A DNA stretch of 64,000 bases from Ottelia alismoides (taxonomy: Eukaryota > Streptophyta > Magnoliopsida > Alismatales > Hydrocharitaceae), in contig JAZKJV010008873.1 in the NCBI GenBank assembly GCA_037367405.1, positions 124,001 through 188,000 on the forward strand, given 5' to 3'. Made by a program: the position numbers and the translations under genes. This document shows, piece after piece, positions 1 to 11,131 of this stretch; positions within the stretch are counted from its first letter, which is position 1, and the number at the start of each line of letters is the position of its first letter. Below the pieces are notes generated by a model that saw only the letters and a program-made list of their open reading frames with translations, was not told the origin of the DNA and searched no databases.

Positions 1-1
1 C

Positions 2-2605
2 AAGTGGTGGAGCGCTGATTTTATCTATCCCATCTCCGACTCCAAATGGGTTAGTCCACTCCATGTGGTACCCAAGAAGACGGGTATCACTACAGTTGTC
101 AATGAGTCTGGAGAGGAAATCGCTACCAGAGTACCAACTTCTTGGAGGGTCTGTGTGGACTACAGACGATTGAATGAGGCCACCAAGAAGGATCACTTCC
201 CGCTACCATTTATTGATCAGATTATCGAGCGGTTAGCTGGGAAGAGTCATTATTGTTTTCTTGATGGGTACTCTGGATATAATCAAGTGGCCATTGCGCC
301 TGAAGACCAGGAGAAAACGACATTCACCTGTCCGTTTGGGACTTATGCTTTCAGACGGATGCCCTTTGGTCTATGTAACGCTCCGGCGACATTCCAAAGG
401 TGCATGTTGTCCATCTTCTCGGACATGGTGGGTGACTGTTTAGAGGTCTTCATGGATGACTTCTCGGTCTATGGCGACGGGTTCGACGCTTGTCTTGACT
501 GCCTAGACCGTGTTCTCAAGCGCTGCATAGAGGTTAATCTTGTCTTATCCTGGGAGAAGAGTCATTTCATGATGACTCAGGGGACGGTCCTTGGTCATAT
601 CGTCTCCAACAGGGGCATGGAGGTCGATCCGGCTAAGGTGGACATAATCAGAAAACTCAATCCACCATCCAACTTGCGTCAGTTACGGTCTTTTCTGGGG
701 CATGTCGGTTTCTACCGACGGTTCATCCAGGACTTCAGTCGAATTGCCCGACCGCTTACTGATTTGCTGACCAAAGACACCGAGTTTATTGTTAATGATA
801 AGTGTCTTGCAGCATTTGAGACTCTCAAAAACATGGTTGTTTCAGCTCCTGTCCTTCAGCCACCCGATTGGTCTCTTCCATTCGAGATCATGACGGATGC
901 TTCAGATTTTGCCGTTGGGGCTGTGCTTGGACAGAGGAGGGATGGGTTACCTTTTGCCATTCACTACGCCAGCCGGTCTTTGGATGCCGCGCAGCGGAAT
1001 TACACTGTGACTGAGAAAGAGATGCTGGCCGTAGTTTTTGCTCTTGATAAGTATCGATCATATATTCTTGGATCTAGAGTGACAATATACACTGATCATA
1101 CCGCCATCCGGTACTTAATGGCTAAGAAGGATGCCAAAGCACGTCTAACCAGATGGATCCTTCTACTCCAGGAATTTGATATTGAGATTAAGGACAAGCC
1201 TGGAGTCAAGAATGTGGTGGCGGATCATCTCTCCAGATTGGAGAATCTTGAGGAATCTGAGCCCAGCGCACCTATCACAGAGACATTTCCAGATGAGGCG
1301 ATATTGGCTGTCACCTCACTCCCGTGGTATGCTGACTTTGTAAACTATCTTGTTGCCAAGACAGTCCCTCAGGGTTGGCCCAGGCAGAAACTTGAGACCT
1401 TCCTAGCTAAGGCCAAGTTTTACCATTGGGAGGATCCCGTCCTTTATCATGAAGGAGGGGATAGTATCTGGAGGAGGTGCATTCCTCAAGAAGAGCAGCA
1501 TAGCGTCCTCACATACTGCCACAAGCTTGAGGCAGGAGGACATCATTCTGGAAAAAGGACAGCACAGAAGGTGCTTCAATCCGGCCTATGGTGGCCTACT
1601 CTCTTCAAGGATTCTGATGAGTTCGTGAAGAGATGTACTGACTGTCAGAAAATGGGAACCTGCGGACAGAGAGACATGATGCCCATGCAACCCATTCACT
1701 TCTGTGAGGTTTTTGATGCATGGGGAATTGATTTCATGGGCCCATTTCCTAAGAGTCAGGGATTCGAGCATATTTTGCTCGCTGTAGATTATGTCAGCTG
1801 ATGGGTTGAGGCCATCCCCGCCCGAGCCGCAGATGCTAAAACCGTATGCAAATTTTTGAGGAGAAATATCATTTCACGGTTCGGAGTACCTAGAGTCTTG
1901 ATTTCAGACGGGGGGTCTCATTTCATCAATGACAAAGTCAGGGCCCTTGCAGACGAGTTCGGCATTGACCATCGGGTTGCCACTCCTTATCACCCTCAGA
2001 CTAATGGTCTTGCCGAAGTATCGAACAGGGAGATAAAGACTATCTTGCAGAAAGTTGTCCGCCCAGACCGAAAGGATTGGTCACAGCTTTTGGACTCGGT
2101 CTTGTGGGCTTATCGGACCTCTTTCAAGAATCCATTGGGGACATCTCCCTTTCGTCTCGTTTATGGCAAGCCGTGCCATTTGCCAGTGGAAATCAAACAC
2201 AAATCTTTTTGGGCAGTTACTGAGTTGCTTCTAGATCCCGAGAGTATAGGAGACCAGAGAAGAGCAGAATTGGCAGCCCTGGAGGAATTGAGAGATGCAG
2301 CCTTTTCCAACAGCCTACAATACAAGGAAAAAGTGAAGACATGGCATGATTCACATATCAACCATAAACAGTTTGAGCCAGATCAGAGAGTATGGTTGTT
2401 TGATTCCAGGCTGAAATTATTTCCAGGAAAATTGCAGAGCAAGTGGAAAGGACCGTATGTGGTCAGGAAGGTACATGACAATGGCAGCATCGACATATCC
2501 GAACCGTCATCTTCCTCTACCTTCCGCGTCAATGGTCAACGCTTGAAATTATATCTTGATCATGATCCGCCGACCATTGACGTTGCCCCCATTCTTCTGG
2601 TATGA
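2..2605 (+). pseudogene. pol: Athila-type pol (RT-RNase H-integrase), 5' partial, one in-frame nonsense codon
   Basis: The reading frame is open from nt 2, so the GTG at 65 is not a true start. RT carries the FMDD catalytic box (Asp codons 455-460). RNase H follows with its MTDAS motif (Asp codon 896). Integrase has an HHCC zinc finger (about 1520-1655) and a core with the three acidic residues in the contexts GIDFMG, SDGGSHF and GLAEVSNRE, then a GPY-type C-terminal module. I see no chromodomain, as expected for Athila. A TGA at 1799-1801 interrupts the integrase core; element 2 has CGA there, so a CpG transition is the simplest cause. After it the same frame stays open to the stop at 2603-2605. 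There are no frameshifts. Protease and gag lie left of the window. Confidence 0.92.
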
Positions 2606-2792
2606 GATGTGTCCTTTGATCCTTATCATCTACATCTCATACATGGTGATCAAATCTATCTTCCGCTGTACAGATCCATCTGTTGATATCACTCTGTTGT
2701 CTGTCAATGTATTTTCTTATTTTCTTCTTTTCTTCTTTTCCTCTTATATCGTCTTTATCTACCGAAAAGGTGCCGCCCTTGTAGACAGTTTT

Positions 2793-3195
2793 CCATACTC
2801 AGGACGTACTTTGTCCTAAGTATAGGGGGGTTGGCACCCCGAGTTTTTCTATTCTTTTCGATCCTCTCCATTGTCCCCTCTTCTTGTCTATACTTAGGGA
2901 TATCTTACCCTAAGTATAGGGGGAGACAGTTTGAGTACGATCTGTTCGTTCCCACCCTTGACCCTCCCTGTGTTGTGTACAGTCTGCTATACTTAGGATT
3001 ATTTGATCCTAAGTATAGGGCGGACGGTCAACTTCTCATTCGTTGATTCCTTCATTAGTTTGTATTCTTTAGACTTGTCTATACTTAGTACGAGTTATGT
3101 CTTCTCTTTTCTCTCCGGTCTATGAGGACATAGCTCAAGCTAAGTATAGGGGGGTCGTATATACTGCGTATATACTTTAGCCATAACTCGTACTT
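2793..3195 (+). repeat. Array of stem-loops with polypurine-tract-like 3' arms (element 1)
   Basis: Four units follow pol (about 2793-2829, 2887-2925, 2988-3020, 3077-3153). Each has a left arm like TATACTTAGG, a short loop, and a right arm CCTAAGTATAGGGGG that can pair with it. The right arm repeats the core of the polypurine tract just before the LTR (AAAGTATAGGGGGA, 5073-5086). The last unit lies within a larger inverted repeat, AGTACGAGTTATG at 3088 against CATAACTCGTACT near 3183, and GTATATAC occurs twice around 3160-3175 as a further small hairpin. No reading frame of note runs through here. Confidence 0.8.
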
Positions 3196-3229
3196 TCGTA
3201 TTTTCTTAATAATATGGCTAATCATTCTT

Positions 3230-3640
3230 TAAAAATTCATTAAAAATCCTTAATAAAAAATGTGGTTATTCCTCAAATTCTTTTTGTATTTACTGATTAA
3301 TAAATCAGGTGAAAATGTTTTTTTGCAAAATGTTTGAAAAATAGTTTGAAAATCTTTGTGAACATCTATTGAAAACTATTTTGAAAATATTTTGTTTCGT
3401 GTTTTCAACCTGTGTGGTTTGCAAAATTTATTTTCTTTGAGTGAAATAAAATGTTTGAAAAATGATTTGCAAATGGTTTGAAAAATGGTTGCAAAAATGA
3501 TTTGAAAAACCTATATATATTGTTTTGAATGCCTTTGCAAAATGATTTTCAAATGTGTGTAAAATGTTTGTAAAACTATTTTGGACTATAGTTTTCAAAA
3601 ATTGTGTGTAAATTGTTTTCAAACAGTTTGAGGAATATAC
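3230..3640 (+). repeat. A-tract repeat region (TTTGAAAA / TTTGCAAAA motifs), element 1
   Basis: About 400 bp of AT-rich sequence built from loosely repeated words such as TTTGAAAAATG and TTTGCAAAATG, spaced roughly 11-14 bp. No coding potential. Element 2 has the same block at about 40040-40440. Runs of A at near-helical spacing would be expected to bend DNA; that is inference from the spacing. Confidence 0.6.
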
Positions 3641-3959
3641 ACATCACACCAAAATTCATCTTATGTTTATATGTATAAAATTGACCACTTACCCTTGTAA
3701 ACTCTTAAAATCCACTTCTTGTATATATAAGAAGCACTCCCGTGTACATATTTTCACCTAGTTTCTAGCCAAAATCTTTTTGTTTTCAAAATTCCCAAAA
3801 ACATTTGCAAAATTAAAATCCAAAAACATTTGAAAAATTCCTTTGAAAAATACAAAAAAATTGCATCTGCATGCATCATCTTTTCAAAAATCCATAAAAA
3901 GTTCAAAATCCTGAAAATTGCATCACAAAAATATTTTCTGCATTGCATGTGCATAGCAT

Positions 3960-5086
3960 TCGCATTTTTCGGATTGAGTTTGATAGTTGAACGAGTCTAA
4001 GTAAAATCCGAAGATTGGAGCTTGATTGGACCTTCAAATCTACTTAATAACAGGAACCTTTCAGGAACTGGGTTTGAGGTACTTCAGGTCTAGTTGACTT
4101 AATTCTCTGAGGATCACAGGACTTGGTTCAATGGATTCTTGACTGCCTAAGTAGAGTATTTCGGAGCACACGCACGACTCTTGTTGATAATGACCTAACT
4201 TGGACACCTGCACCTTTCACATGGCTCAACTCAGTTGGAGTGGTGAGGGGATTGGATTTGCCGGTACGAGACGCACACAAGTGGAAACATTTGTCCTCCT
4301 CTAGGGAGGGAAGTGCACCCCAACCCGTCCAGTGATTAGGAAGTCTAAAGACAGGAGGCCGTGGATTGCGATAAAGCTTCAAAAGAGGGATAGTCTACTG
4401 GCTCAAGAGGAAAAACTCTTTATGTAAATGCTGCTGTATATAGTATTCAAAAAAAAAATGTTCAGGCATGTACAAAAATAAAAAGCCTGCAAGTATGTAC
4501 AAAGTCAATAAGCAAGCTTGAGTTCCAAAGTCAAATATGTGAGCCTGCAGCAGGATGACTTGACTACACTGGTCTTGCATCCAAGGAGAGGTAGCTACAC
4601 TGGCTACCGTCCATTCTTCTCTTCACCCCCTCCTCTTGAGCTGGTTGTCACTTGAACTTAGAAGGGAATACCCCGCTCCTCGAGGATGGAGTTGCTGGAT
4701 TGGGGAATCATTGGGTTGTCATACTGGAGAAGTCAGTTTCTTTGTCATTCTAGTTGGGGAGAGCCACCATCACTTACACCGTACAAGTCTATTCATAGTC
4801 GTAAGGGTTTGCGTATGAGTTGAGATATTGCTGACCTGGCTATTGAGGAGACTTGAGCAGAGTTTTGGGATTCTCAGGGACTGTTGGATTTCAAATTCGG
4901 TTCTCATTAAGGTTCCGCCCGCACTAAATTTCCAAAGGTCCGACTTAAGCTCCAAACTGTGATTTTGCGAAGACAAGTTTGATAATCAAATAAAATCCAA
5001 GTTCTTCTTTTTCTTTTCTTTCTTCTCTTTTTGCACTTATTGCATAAGTGTTTGCTAGGGACTAGCAAAGGTAAAGTATAGGGGGA
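3960..5086 (+). other. Conserved non-coding 3' module and polypurine tract (element 1)
   Basis: Non-coding sequence between the A-rich block and the LTR, in the place where some Athila relatives carry an env-like gene. I find no env-like frame. The segment is nearly the same in element 2 (about 40750-41869), roughly 95% by eye, much closer than pol is. It ends in the polypurine tract AAAGTATAGGGGGA at 5073-5086, which primes plus-strand DNA synthesis and directly abuts the LTR. Confidence 0.75.
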
Positions 5087-8000
5087 TGATGAATCCACAT
5101 TTCATCATCTTTATTCTATCATTTTGGCACCAAAAACCCTAGCAAATGCCTTTAAATAGCCTTAAAACCATCATCTTAGCATCCATGCATGTGCATTCAG
5201 ATTGTGTATAAATCACTGTAATTAAGGCCAGAATTATAGAATAAATAAAGAAAAGAAAAAGAATAAAATATTGTAAATATTTTATGACCCAAAACCCCCG
5301 AGACCTAGGCATCTTGATGAATAGGTCGACAAGGAATAAAGTAGGGGGAGATAAGGTCAGAAATACAGTCAAAATACCTATACTTGTTATTCATTCTTTA
5401 TTCATTTTGGGACCTATTTTTGGTTCCACTTTTTGTACATCAAATAAAGAAACTTTGTACATGAAAGTTGTAGATAATTTCATAAAGAAAAAGACAAAAT
5501 TGATTTCACAGAAAAGCCATGTACAGACAAAAAGATATGGTCTGAATAAGAATCCAAAATCCCAACTTCCCAGACCCGTATCTCACAAACGACAATTCCA
5601 AATGCATCAAACTCACCTTTAATTGTATATAGAATAAAATAATCTATCCAATGGCAGTGGTTTCGCATTTGGCGGAGCTACGGTTTGAAAGTTGGCTTTT
5701 GGACCCCTATTGTACACTTGTACTGAATAAAATATTCAATTTATTCTTTATTCATTATTTATTCATTTTTATATTTTTATAATTTTGTAAATATTACTTA
5801 TAATAATTATGTGCATTAAACTCAGAATAAAAATGTAAATAAAAATCAAAATAAAAATACTTGTATATACATTACCAGGTATAATACCTATACACATACC
5901 TATAATATTACTACTTGTATTTTATTAAATACACAAGACATATCAGAAAAATAAAAGAAAAATAGATTTATGTATCTAAAAGTATTTTATAATTTTAGAA
6001 AATAATAAACAAAAAGAATAAAATTGAAAATACCAAAATAAAAATGAAATATTAAGATACATAGGTATTATACCTATATAGGGTCAAAAAGGTCACTCGT
6101 AAAAATATAAGTCATAAAAATAAATAAAAATCAGAATAAAATACTACATAAAATTTTGAATATTTTTTTATTTTATAACTTTTATTTAATTCGACCATTT
6201 ATTATTTTAAATTGAATTAACAAATGATTTTTCCAGGGTTTTTCCTGGTTGGTCCACGTGGACCAACCAGGAGGCCAGGACTGTTGACCTAGGTCAACAG
6301 TCTGACCTACCCCTGTAGCGTCTGACACCCTAGGTTTTGACCCAACTTCAAGGATTTTTCGAGGCCAGGACTTGCATCTTTTTGTGTTGCAATCTTCTGC
6401 AACATTGTTCCTCGATCCTCCCTCTAGCTCGCCCATGCTTAACATTGGTCATCGGACCCAAGATTCGCCAGATATGCTTTGATCTTTGGAGCACCTCTGT
6501 CTCGGGTCAAACCGCATAAAACCAACTCCCCTACTTTGAATTCAAATCGAGTCCCCTTGGTCCACCCCTCTCCGCCTCTCCAGCGCTCTGAGCCTTGCCG
6601 GAGGTGACAGCTCCGCCGCGAGCTTCTCAGCTAGGGCGAACGAGGTCGAGGACGACTCCAGCACCTCCGCCAACCGCCGGCGTCGAGGTAACCTTCATCC
6701 TCTGGCTCCGGCCATTGAGGGCTTCATCCCGCCTTTTCCTTTATTGCTTTAGATTCCTGTTAGTGTAAGCTTGAAAACCCCTAAAAAAATTTGAAGTTAC
6801 GATCACTGATTCGCCAAATCGAGCACCTTGGCCGGAGCGCACCTCCGGCCGTACATCTCCATTTCGACTCGACCATCCCCAAGGCCATCCGAGGGTCCAG
6901 GCAGTTTGCCCTGGACCCCTTGACTTTGTTTGCAGGTCCAAGCCACTTCACGCGCGCCTGGAGGCGAGTTTTGGAGCTCGCCGGAGCAGCAGCAGCCTTC
7001 CAACTCCGCCCGCTGCCCGAGAGCACCACGGGCCTCCCCGTGGATTTTTGACGCCCCCAGGAGATAGAAGACCGTTCCAGGAAGCTCCTTGTCCATTTTG
7101 AGGACCTGTCGTCGCCGGAGGAGGGAGATCGAGGTCGGAGAAGCTCGCCTCCGCCGGCGTTCTTCCCCGTTCTTGCAACCCTCTTCCCAGCCGTTGGATC
7201 GAGGAGGAGTCCCAGATCGCACAGCTGACGTTGGATCTCCGCGTGCCTCATCCGTCGATCGTCTCCGGAGATCTGATCTTGGCCGCACATCCGCGAAGCG
7301 CCATCGACCGTCCACAACGCGCCACGTGTTTAAGTGGCCCTCCATCCGCCGTTGGATCGCGCGCAAGAGGGTATTTTGCAACTAAACCCTCGCGCCTTTT
7401 TGTATTTAATATTCAATATTTAAACTTTCGTATGTAGCGTAAAAAGTTTGTAATATTTGCATAGAGACCCCCGAACTTTTCTTATTTGCACTTAGGTCCT
7501 CCGCCACGTCACCTCACGTGACCTGTACACGTGAGGTGGGGGCATTTTGCAGAGGCACCCTTGGTCTTTTGGGTATTTCGTTTCAGTACAAAAACTTTAA
7601 TATCACGTGTAATATTTCTGGTTATTTTGCAAGTAGGCCCCCAAGGTTTTGTTTTATTGCATTTCAGTCCTTCCCAGGCGCGTGCAAGTCACGCGCCCTG
7701 GTGGGTAATTTGTAGGCGTGCCCTGGCGGTTTTTGTAATTGCTTTTTGGTTCCAAAAATTAAATATGTAGAGTATATTTTTGTGGAAAATTGCATGTTAG
7801 CCCCTGGATGTTTCGTATATTGCACATATACCCCTGCCAGGCCTGATTAATCTTTGGATGCTTGTTGTATTTATTTGAGTGATCATTTTAACTCCAAAAA
7901 TTCCACAAAAATAGACTTAAGCTTCTGGATATGTCTACTTTCACGCCACATATTTAGTTTTTGATTTTATCTTATTTTTATATTTATTAAAAATCAAAAA

Positions 8001-8944
8001 CAGCCTTTTTGTGTACTGTCTACCTTAGAAAATACCAAAAAAATATCAAAACACCTCCAAAAATTCCCAAAAATTCACCTAGTGTCTATTTTATCCTATT
8101 TTAGTGTCAGTCCAAAAATCATTAAAAATTTCAAAAGAAAAACACTAAAAAATTAAAAACACTTAAAAACTTCAAAAAAAATATATATAATAGTAGAAAA
8201 ATCCAAAAAATATAAACTTAGGTTCTGTGTGTTCCTTATTTTATCCCTTTTACTAGAAAAATAGTGTGAAACATTTTTGGTACTGGTTGCTATTTTCAAA
8301 TCTCATTTTATTCACAGCCAGCCTCTTTCCCACTGTTTTGCTTTATTTCAATATTTAAAAATACCAAAAACAACTTGAAAAATCCCCAAAAATCACAAAA
8401 ACAGTAGAAAACTTTGAAAATACCAAAAACATTTTATCTCTGAATTTTTGAGTATTTTTGTGCATTTTTATAAATATTTTATCTTGCTTTATCTTATATT
8501 GCCTTTATTTTCCAATATTGAAAAAGAAAAAAAAAGATATATATATATATATAAAATATAAAATATAAAAATCAGAAAATTAAAAAATCAAATACAAAAT
8601 TAAAAATTAAATAAAAAAATTAAATTAAAAAAATTAAAAACCCACAAAAACATTTCTTTGTTCTCTTGCTTAGTGTAGACACATCATACACTCACACACT
8701 TTAGCATTTTTGCTTGAGCTACACTGTTTGTTCCCTGTGTTCGAACTCTCTGCATACTTGCCCTTTACATCATTTGTGCAGAGTTAAAAATAAATTTTAA
8801 CTCCACATTGTTTCTAATTTGTTGATCTTAGTGTGGGTTAATTGTTGATCAAACACGGATTTCATTTGAGAGTCGCAACAACGACGGTTATCTCCGCCTT
8901 GTGTGAGATACCAATTTAGACCCTCGTGAGATCCGTGTTTATCA
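5087..8944 (+). repeat. 3' LTR of Athila-type element 1
   Basis: The LTR begins TGATGAATCC right after the polypurine tract and ends TTATCA, so it has TG...CA ends; length 3858 bp. The first ~700 bp are close to the LTRs of element 2, while the later GC-rich part and the 3' end differ strongly. It holds two palindromes (6244-6271, 6279-6302), a GC-rich block (6540-7370), a run of TTTGCA...TAGGCCC-like motifs (7375-7860) and an A/T-rich stretch (7900-8650). The small frames in the GC-rich block overlap on both strands and I do not call them genes. Confidence 0.88.
6244..6302. promoter_or_regulatory. Twin palindromes in LTR (G-box centre, then paired W-box cores)
   Basis: 6244-6271 is a perfect 28-bp palindrome centred on CCACGTGG, a G-box core. 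Seven bp on, 6279-6302 is a perfect 24-bp palindrome holding TTGACC and its inverse GGTCAA, i.e. two W-box cores head to head. Both palindromes recur in both LTRs of element 2 (28012-28070 and 43026-43084). bZIP/bHLH proteins bind G-boxes and WRKY proteins bind W-boxes; a role in LTR transcription is inference. Confidence 0.6.
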
Positions 8945-9294
8945 ATGCTCCCACCCCCTTTCTTTTGTATTTTTTTATTTTTCTGAAATGAAACCTATTG
9001 GAATTTAGATCACAATATGTCACCATGGTGTCATTAAAAATTTGACTTAATTCGATACTTCTATCCCCTCCATCACGACTGCCAAATTTTAACGGTCTCA
9101 GAATTGCTGAAATTGACCCCCTTCAGATGGAGGGCATAGGAGTCTCTATTTCTTACGAAATTGGAATGACATGTTAGGGGATATAGTGATGAATATATAT
9201 ATTTCTATTTTCCAAAAAAAATTTAAAATAGGGGGAAAATGGGGACGGGAGTAGCCAATTGGCTACACCAAGGGTGTAACCTCATTTAAACCAT
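8945..9294. mobile_element. Foldback MITE family B, copy B1, 5' end cut off by Athila element 1
   Basis: Begins at ATGCTCCCACCCC directly at the LTR end and ends ...GTGTAACCTCATTTAAACC before an (AC)n tract. It matches copy B2 (13753-14137) from that copy's nt 13787 on. Near its 3' end it has the 16-bp palindrome GTAGCCAATTGGCTAC. The central part carries the core shared by families A, B, C and the 62.5-kb copy (AACGGTCTCAGAATTGCTGA). No protein is encoded. Confidence 0.75.
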
Positions 9295-9316
9295 ACACAC
9301 ACACACACACACATGA

Positions 9317-9489
9317 GGGGTGATCTTGTGAGAGCCCTAGATTGTGAGAGCATGAGAGAAGTGAGTCCGAACAATTAGATTCTGCTCATCTCTCTCCTTC
9401 TCCAATCAACCGGTGTGATGAGAAGAATCTAATGATCCAGTCCCACTGCTCTCATGCTCTCACAATCTGGGGATCTCACAGGATCAACC
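9317..9489. mobile_element. Small foldback MITE (family D)
   Basis: About 173 bp folding on itself: the left ~45 bp (GGTGATCTTGTGAGAGCC onward) is inverted at the right end (...GGGATCTCACAGGATCAACC), and an inner pair AGATTCTGCTCATC / GATGAGAAGAATCT follows. The left flank is (AC)n, the right flank (TA)n. No coding capacity. Confidence 0.65.
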
Positions 9490-9517
9490 ATATATATATA
9501 TATATATATATATATAT

Positions 9518-9891
9518 GGGATAAATGGGGTTGTCCCCTAGGGGAGCTAACTTGGCTCCACCCGCCACATTTTCTCTATTTTTTATTTTTTTTGAAAATT
9601 TCTTCTGTGGATTTTCATCACTATATCCCTATATTATGTCACTAAATGTTTGTGCGAAACAGAGACTCCTGCGACCTCCATCCAGACAGTCATTTTTTAA
9701 CGGTAACAGAATAGCTAAAATCGACCCCGTCTGGATGGAGGCCGTAGGAATCTCTGTTTCGCATGAAATTTTAAAGACATAATATAGGGATATATTTATG
9801 AAAATCCACGGAAGAAGAATTTAAAAAAAATGGGAAAAATAGGGCAGGGGAGCCAAGTTAGCCACCCCCATGGTGGTAGCCCCATTTAATC
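9518..9891. mobile_element. Foldback MITE family A, copy A1, between (TA)n tracts
   Basis: 374 bp, palindromic over nearly its whole length: the left end GGGATAAATGGGG and GGAGCTAACTTGGCTCC are mirrored by GGAGCCAAGTTAGCC and CCCCATTTAATC. The centre is a short spacer with AACGGTAACAGAATAGC. It lies between (TA)n at 9490-9517 and a longer degenerate TA tract at 9892-9961. Non-autonomous; superfamily unknown. Confidence 0.75.
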
Positions 9892-9961
9892 ATATATATA
9901 TAGATATATACATCTATACATATACATATATATATATACATATATACATATATATATATAT

Positions 9962-10324
9962 GGGTTAAATGGGGCTGCCCCCTGGGGGGGGGAGCCCCCG
10001 TGCAATTTCGCCTATTTTTTTATTTTTTTTGAAAATTTCTTCCGTGAATATTCATCTCTATATCCCTATATTATGCTATTCAAATTTCATGCGAAACAGA
10101 GACTCCTACGACCTCCATCTAGACAGTCATTTTTAACGGTAACAGAATTGCTAAAAACGACCCTTCTGGATGGAGGTCGCAGGAATCTATGTTTTGCGTG
10201 CAATTTGAATGACATAATATAGGGATATAATGATGAAAATCCACTGAAGAAATTAAAAAAAACATACGAAATGGCGCGGGGGGAGCCAAGTTAGCTCCCC
10301 CCATGGGGCAGCCCCATTTTACCC
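9962..10324. mobile_element. Foldback MITE family A, copy A2
   Basis: 363 bp, same family and arrangement as A1, sharing the (TA)n tract at 9892-9961 as left flank and having TATATATATA at 10325-10334 on the right. The left terminus carries a G-rich expansion around 9984. No coding sequence. Confidence 0.75.
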
Positions 10325-10559
10325 TATATATATAGGAGAAACTTCAAATGAGGCGGGGTCTCACTAATATTGTGGTGAGCCCTCAATCTCATCCTTCTAT
10401 TTTGGATCTCACGGCTGAAATTAATGATACATTAACTAAATTAATTTAATGGCTGAAAACCCATTCATTATTGTCACATTCTAAATATAGAATGTGACAA
10501 CTATAGATCCTATTTTTATGGTAAGTCATTATATTATTTCCATTATCTCTCTCTCTCTC

Positions 10560-10912
10560 TTGATTGACAACGGCACTGCCTCCATCCTCTCTCGTGATTC
10601 GCTCGCGCCCCTATCGCCCGTCCGCTCTTCGTCAGGCCACGCTCCGCCTGCGCCTCTTCCAACGCGGTGCCTCGCCGCCGACTCCGAAGCGTCGACCGCC
10701 TCTGCGCAACTCCAACGACGCAACCATCTTCGTGCACCCGCATCATCTCGCTCCACCGCCTTTGCAAGGTGCCCCTCTCCGACCACCTCCCGCCTCATCG
10801 CCACAGGCGGCCAGCACTGTCGAGATCTCCGCCTGCCTCCTCCCTCTTGATTGTTGAAGACAACGACGACGGTACCCCTCACCTATTGGGAGGCAAGGCG
10901 TGGATCTACATT
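10560..10912 (+). other. GC-rich gene-like segment inside E1
   Basis: A sharply GC-rich, codon-like block in an otherwise AT-rich element. Frames are open on both strands (for example 10494-10850 plus and 10529-10882 minus), as expected of GC-rich exon sequence, so the coding frame cannot be chosen by eye. Serine, proline and arginine are abundant and no domain is recognisable. It ends at 10912, next to a GT that opens the first intron-like unit. Confidence 0.4.
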
Positions 10913-11131
10913 GTGATATAATAATTTTACATATATGACATTCATATTTACATTTTGATTTGTTTTTTTACAAATCCTGATGTTTGTTTACATTTTTATT
11001 ATTTTGCAGGTTCTTACAAAAGAAGGAGATTCCGGTACATTATCGTATAATAATTTTACTTAACTGATATTCAGATTTACATATTTATTTACCTTTTTTA
11101 CAAATCTCAATGTTTTTTCTCTATTTTGCAG
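10913..11131 (+). repeat. Duplicated GT-AG intron-like units with a 35-nt mini-exon between them
   Basis: Unit 1 (10913-11009, 97 nt) and unit 2 (11045-11131, 87 nt) are diverged copies of one sequence. Both start GT, run through TATAATAATTTTAC and TTTTTTACAAATC, and end in ATTTTGCAG. Between them are 35 nt (11010-11044) resembling sequence near 11189-11221. The arrangement looks like two introns made by segmental duplication; splicing is unproven. Confidence 0.5.

Larger units (their letters stand above)
1..8944 (+). mobile_element. Athila-type Ty3/gypsy LTR retrotransposon, element 1, 5' part outside the window
   Basis: This is the 3' portion of a large LTR retrotransposon, running off the left edge. 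In order it has pol (RT, RNase H, integrase), a 2.5-kb non-coding tail with hairpins, a polypurine tract at 5073-5086 and a 3' LTR at 5087-8944. The RT and integrase residues and the LTR layout match the complete element at 26858-45696, whose primer site fits the Athila group. The LTR ends ...TTATCA and is followed by ATGCT, which should be the target duplication; the left copy is not in the window. The element sits inside a foldback MITE (8945-9294) that has lost its first ~34 bp. It cannot make an intact Pol because of the stop at 1799. Confidence 0.9.

Noticed and set aside
2831..3046. Repeated YPKYR / DPKYR peptide in a 71-residue frame
   Set aside because: It is the translation of the CCTAAGTATAGGG hairpin arms, not a protein repeat.
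6781..7385. Long overlapping frames on both strands (up to 192 residues) in the LTR of element 1
   Set aside because: They fall in a GC-rich LTR block, overlap in several frames, have no known domain and are not kept in the LTRs of element 2.
9454..9645. Small frames reading through (TA)n into MITEs (IYIYIY peptides)
   Set aside because: Translated microsatellite and MITE arms; the same appears in many copies.
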